A DNA stretch of 64,000 nucleotides from JAEZVV01 sp036652035 (GTDB taxonomy: Bacteria; Pseudomonadota; Gammaproteobacteria; Burkholderiales; Burkholderiaceae_F), in assembly GCA_036652035.1 (NCBI GenBank), contig JAVVWR010000004.1, positions 17,968 through 81,967 on the forward strand. Reading direction: 5' to 3'. The position numbers and the translations under genes were made by a program. A model generated the notes under the pieces. That model ran no database searches and was not told the origin of the DNA. It worked only from the letters and a program-made list of their open reading frames with translations. Below are positions 60,884 to 64,000 of this stretch, piece by piece. Position 1 is the first letter of the stretch, and every line of letters begins with the position of its first letter.

Positions 60884-63800
60884 TTGGCGCCCGATGCGTC
60901 ACTTCCTCTCGATCCCCTGAGTACCCCGCCAACGCCGACTTTGCGCTCGCGTGTGGCACACCTGGCTTCCTCGCGCTGGCTGCGGCGAGTCATTGGTGCG
61001 CTCTCGACCTTGCTCGTACTGAGCCTGAGTGCCTTGTTTGTCATGAACGGCGAACCCGGCACCCTGGTGGTGTTTGCCGTGCACAGCGTGAGCGGTGGCC
61101 TGCTCTTCGTGGTGGTCCTGATCTGGCTGCTCGCGACCCGTCTGGCACTGGCGCAGTCCAAGACCCATGCCCAGGGCTGGAAGCTGGCGATCGACACGCT
61201 GGCCACCGGCGTGGCTGTCTATGACGCCAACGACCGCCTGATCAGTTGCAACGACGCTTACCGCAATCTCTACCCCGAGGTTGCACCGATGCTGGTGCGT
61301 GGCGTGCGCTACGCCGACATCCTGGCCAAGTACTACGCGCAGGCGCCGGCCGAGATGACGCGTGGCCGCTCGATCGAGCACTGTGTGCGCATTGCGCTCG
61401 AGAGCCGGCGGCGTGCCGAGTCGATCGACGTGGCGCAGCTGCGCGGCCGCTGGATTCTCTCGACCGACTGCCGTACCGCGGGCGGTGGCGTGATCAGCTT
61501 CCGGCAGGACGTCACCAGCCAGGGGGTGGTCGAGCACGAGCTGCGCAAGCGCCAGCGTCTGGTCGATGACATGGCCGATCTGACCTACGACTGGTTCTGG
61601 CGCTCCGATGCCGAGGGTCGGATCATCGAACTCTCGGGTTCGATCGAGGCCACTTTGCAGCTGCCGCCCGAGACGATCATCGGGCTGCGGATGCAGGAGC
61701 TGCCGGGGCTTGTGGTCAGCGACGCGTTACTCGCCGAATACGCCCGCCGGCGCGAGGCGCGCCTGCCCTTGCCGTGGTTCGTGATTGAGATGGCGCGCGG
61801 CGGCGATAGCGAACGGGTGTGGTTGTCGGTCACCGGCAAGCCCTTGACTGACGAGGCCGGTCGCTTCCTGGGCTACTACGGGGCGGCGCGCGATGTCACC
61901 GCGCGCGAGAGCGCGGCCCGCGCCTTGCGCGAGAGCGAAGAGCGGTTCCGCGCGCTGACGCTGCTGGTCTCCGAGTGGTATTGGGAAACCGATGCCGCCG
62001 GGCTCCTTACCGTGATCGAGGGCGACACCGGTCACGAGGCGGCGGCGATCCGCCGCCTCACCGGCCTGGGCTTGATGGCGGTGGCCAACTCCAGTCGCAG
62101 CGCGCCTCTGACCGAGGCGCTGGTACGACGCCAGTCCTTCCGCGCGGTCAAGGTCCAGCTGCGCGATCCTGAGGGCGACGCGCCGACCGATTACGACCTC
62201 TCGGGCGAGCCGGTGTTTCGCGACGGCCAGTTCATCGGCTTTCGCGGCCTGGCGGCCAATGTCACCGAACGCGAGGGTCTGATCCGCTCGATCAGCGAGA
62301 GCGAAGCCCGATTCCGTGCCCTGACCGAGCTGTCGTCGGACTGGTATTGGGAAACCGATGTCGAGATGCGTTTCTCCGTGGTCCGCCGCGGCGCTGGCCG
62401 CAGCTATGTGCCCGACGCCGAGTGCCTGCTAGGCCTGCGCCGCTGGGAGCTCGCGGGTGAACTGGTCCAACCGGCCAGCTGGGACGAGCACAAGGCCCAG
62501 CTCGCAGCCTGCCAACCGTTTCGCGATCTGCTGGTGCGTCGCTCGCATGCCGATGGCAGCACCACCTACGAGCTCTCGAGCGGCGATCCGATCTTCGACG
62601 CTCATGGCCGCTTTGGCGGTTACCGCGGCGTGGGCAAGGACATCACCGAGCAGATCCGCTCGCAGGAACGGATCCGCCGCCTCACCGTGCTCGACCCGCT
62701 CACGCAACTGGCCAATCGCCAGACCTTTGACGAGCTCGCCAGCCGCCAGCTGGCTCAGGCCTGGAGCGCAGGGCGCAAGAGCGCGCTGCTTTTTGTCGAC
62801 CTCGATAACTTCCGCCTGCTCAACAACGGCTACGGCCACCGCGTGGGCGATCACATGCTCCAGCTCACCGCCGAGCGCATGCGTGCCGTGATTCCCGAGC
62901 CCAATCTGATTGGTCGTCGTGGCGGCGACGAGATGGTGGTCTTGCTGGGCGACGTGGCCAACCGTGAGGCCGCGATCCAGGTGGCGCGTCATCTGATCGA
63001 ATCGATCTCGCAGCCGACCCGGGTGTTCGGCATGGAAGTGGCCGTCACGCCGTCGGTGGGCATCGGGTGTTTCCCCGACGATGGCATCGACCTCGATTCG
63101 CTCCTGAACGCGGCCGATGCCGCGATGTACGAAGCCAAGGACCGTGGCCGCCAGACCTATGCGCTCTTTACTCCGTCGGTGGCGCGCCGGGTCGACCTGC
63201 GGTTGCGGCTCGAGCAGCGTCTGCGCAAGGCGGTCGAGTCGCGCGATTTCAAGCTCTACTACCAGCCGCTGATTGCGCTGGGCGACGGCAAGCTGGTCGG
63301 CGCCGAAGCCTTGATCCGCTGGCGTGACGCCGAGATGGGCGATATTTCTCCGGCCGAGTTCATTCCGATCGCCGAGGAGAGCGGCTTGATCGTCGGTCTG
63401 GGGGAGTGGGTGATCCAGGAAGTCTGTCGCGCGCGCCAGGTTTGGCGCGGGCTTGGACTCGACGTCCCGCCGATCGCGCTCAACATGAGTGGGGTCGAAC
63501 TCAAGCAGCTGGGGTGCGTCGAACGCCTGACCAACGTGTTGCGTGCCTACGGTATTTCGCCCGACGAGATTGAGGTCGAGGTCACCGAGACCGGCCTGCT
63601 CGATACCTCGACCGTGTCGCGCGAGCACCTGGTGCAGTTGCGTAACGCCGGCATCCGGCTCGCGCTCGACGACTTCGGCGTGGGCTTTTCCAGCCTTGCC
63701 CATTTGCGCGATCTGCCGATCCACCGCCTCAAGATCGACCGCAGCTTCACGGTCGAATGCATGCGCGATGCGCGCACGCTCACCATCGTCAAGGCCGTGA

Positions 63801-63997
63801 TCGAGATGGCGCGCTCGCTCGGCCTGACCGTCACCGCCGAAGGGATCGAGACGCAGGCGCAGCAGACCTGGATGCAGCACCTGGGGTGTGACTCGGCGCA
63901 GGGCTATCTGTTCTCCCGTCCGCTCCCGGCCGATGATTTTCTCAAGCTCTTTCTTGATCGCCGCGGCGTGGGCCGGGAGAAGTCGTTGATGCATTGA
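60884..63997 (+). CDS. Multi-PAS GGDEF-EAL membrane protein (c-di-GMP turnover)
   Basis: 1037 residues, starting at TTG 60884, the only plausible start before the first membrane helix; no strong RBS. Two N-terminal helices (about 35-57, 65-86) are followed by a PAS domain (KLAIDTLATGVAVYDANDRL) and three tandem PAS domains opening with the near-repeats DLTYDWFWRSDAEG, LLVSEWYWETDAAG and ELSSDWYWETDVEM. The GGDEF domain has GGDEM (680-684). The EAL domain has EALIRW (808-813), ALNMSG, EVTETGLLD, DDFGVGFSS and TAEGIET, so it looks catalytically complete. The likely activity is c-di-GMP phosphodiesterase, with cyclase uncertain. The stop lies 3 bases before the window end. Confidence 0.92.
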   Translation: MAPDASLPLDPLSTPPTPTLRSRVAHLASSRWLRRVIGALSTLLVLSLSALFVMNGEPGTLVVFAVHSVSGGLLFVVVLIWLLATRLALAQSKTHAQGWKLAIDTLATGVAVYDANDRLISCNDAYRNLYPEVAPMLVRGVRYADILAKYYAQAPAEMTRGRSIEHCVRIALESRRRAESIDVAQLRGRWILSTDCRTAGGGVISFRQDVTSQGVVEHELRKRQRLVDDMADLTYDWFWRSDAEGRIIELSGSIEATLQLPPETIIGLRMQELPGLVVSDALLAEYARRREARLPLPWFVIEMARGGDSERVWLSVTGKPLTDEAGRFLGYYGAARDVTARESAARALRESEERFRALTLLVSEWYWETDAAGLLTVIEGDTGHEAAAIRRLTGLGLMAVANSSRSAPLTEALVRRQSFRAVKVQLRDPEGDAPTDYDLSGEPVFRDGQFIGFRGLAANVTEREGLIRSISESEARFRALTELSSDWYWETDVEMRFSVVRRGAGRSYVPDAECLLGLRRWELAGELVQPASWDEHKAQLAACQPFRDLLVRRSHADGSTTYELSSGDPIFDAHGRFGGYRGVGKDITEQIRSQERIRRLTVLDPLTQLANRQTFDELASRQLAQAWSAGRKSALLFVDLDNFRLLNNGYGHRVGDHMLQLTAERMRAVIPEPNLIGRRGGDEMVVLLGDVANREAAIQVARHLIESISQPTRVFGMEVAVTPSVGIGCFPDDGIDLDSLLNAADAAMYEAKDRGRQTYALFTPSVARRVDLRLRLEQRLRKAVESRDFKLYYQPLIALGDGKLVGAEALIRWRDAEMGDISPAEFIPIAEESGLIVGLGEWVIQEVCRARQVWRGLGLDVPPIALNMSGVELKQLGCVERLTNVLRAYGISPDEIEVEVTETGLLDTSTVSREHLVQLRNAGIRLALDDFGVGFSSLAHLRDLPIHRLKIDRSFTVECMRDARTLTIVKAVIEMARSLGLTVTAEGIETQAQQTWMQHLGCDSAQGYLFSRPLPADDFLKLFLDRRGVGREKSLMH

Positions 63998-64000
63998 TGG

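Noticed and set aside
1..64000. Prophage, insertion sequence, integron, CRISPR array or defence island
   Set aside because: No transposase, integrase, phage structural gene, cas gene or regular repeat-spacer array was seen; gene content is mostly chromosomal housekeeping.

Overview
The window reads as a GC-rich betaproteobacterial chromosome segment, most likely Burkholderiales. This is an inference from gene content and order: rpsP-rimM-trmD-rplS followed by a Nudix CoA pyrophosphatase and a CobD/CbiB-like membrane protein; an rsgA / pterin dehydratase / M48 protease / orn block; etfBA next to an acyl-CoA dehydrogenase; a PEP-CTERM protein; and a histone-deacetylase-like amidohydrolase. It is a draft assembly. 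There are four runs of exactly 100 N. Three of them are flanked by an identical 55-bp sequence on both sides, so they are unmerged contig overlaps inside otherwise intact genes (tgpA, the HDAC-like gene and recC). The fourth (38899-38998) is a real gap.

Layout. 1-2 kb: the tail of an OmpA-type gene, a PEP-CTERM gene with a sigma-54-like promoter, and a decayed short-chain dehydrogenase. 2-10 kb: an FAD oxidoreductase, the moxR-DUF58-tgpA-mltB operon (read on the minus strand) and a divergent HDAC-like gene. 10-12.3 kb: a small repeat-bearing intergenic region, an orphan RelE/ParE-like small protein, a crotonase without the usual glutamates and a secreted protein. 12.5-21.8 kb: recC-recB-recD with ATGA overlaps. 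22-24.5 kb: an Lrp-type regulator, a DUF1415 protein and ornithine aminotransferase. 24.6-31.4 kb: an UMF1 transporter, a membrane protein with three VanZ-like units, formate-THF ligase and an outer-membrane barrel. 31.4-36.2 kb: propionyl-CoA ligase overlapping a response regulator with a degenerate GGDEF domain, an NlpC/P60 hydrolase and a patatin lipoprotein. 36.2-40.6 kb: a Fur-box-controlled iron-binding protein, a di-haem peroxidase, a gap-broken DUF4239-like gene and an OmpA protein. 40.7-48.6 kb: PutA, a YqaA protein, etfBA, an acyl-CoA dehydrogenase and a small membrane protein. 48.7-57.3 kb: the ribosomal/tRNA-modification operon and housekeeping genes, with tRNA-Arg(CCU). 57.4-64 kb: an MFS transporter, a 42-residue membrane peptide, parE and a multi-PAS GGDEF-EAL protein.

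How it fits together. Ornithine aminotransferase makes glutamate semialdehyde/P5C, which PutA oxidises to glutamate. PrpE, the crotonase, the acyl-CoA dehydrogenase and ETF point to short-chain acyl-CoA oxidation feeding the respiratory chain. RecBCD, ParE, Orn, RsgA, RimM and TrmD are housekeeping. I see no prophage, IS element, CRISPR array or obvious defence island. The most unusual items are the triple-VanZ protein, the sigma-54-like PEP-CTERM promoter, the paired 48-bp intergenic repeat with a hairpin, the degenerate-GGDEF regulator fused by overlap to prpE, the non-canonical crotonase, and the DnaA-box-like pair ahead of parE. None of these amounts to a clearly new multi-gene system.
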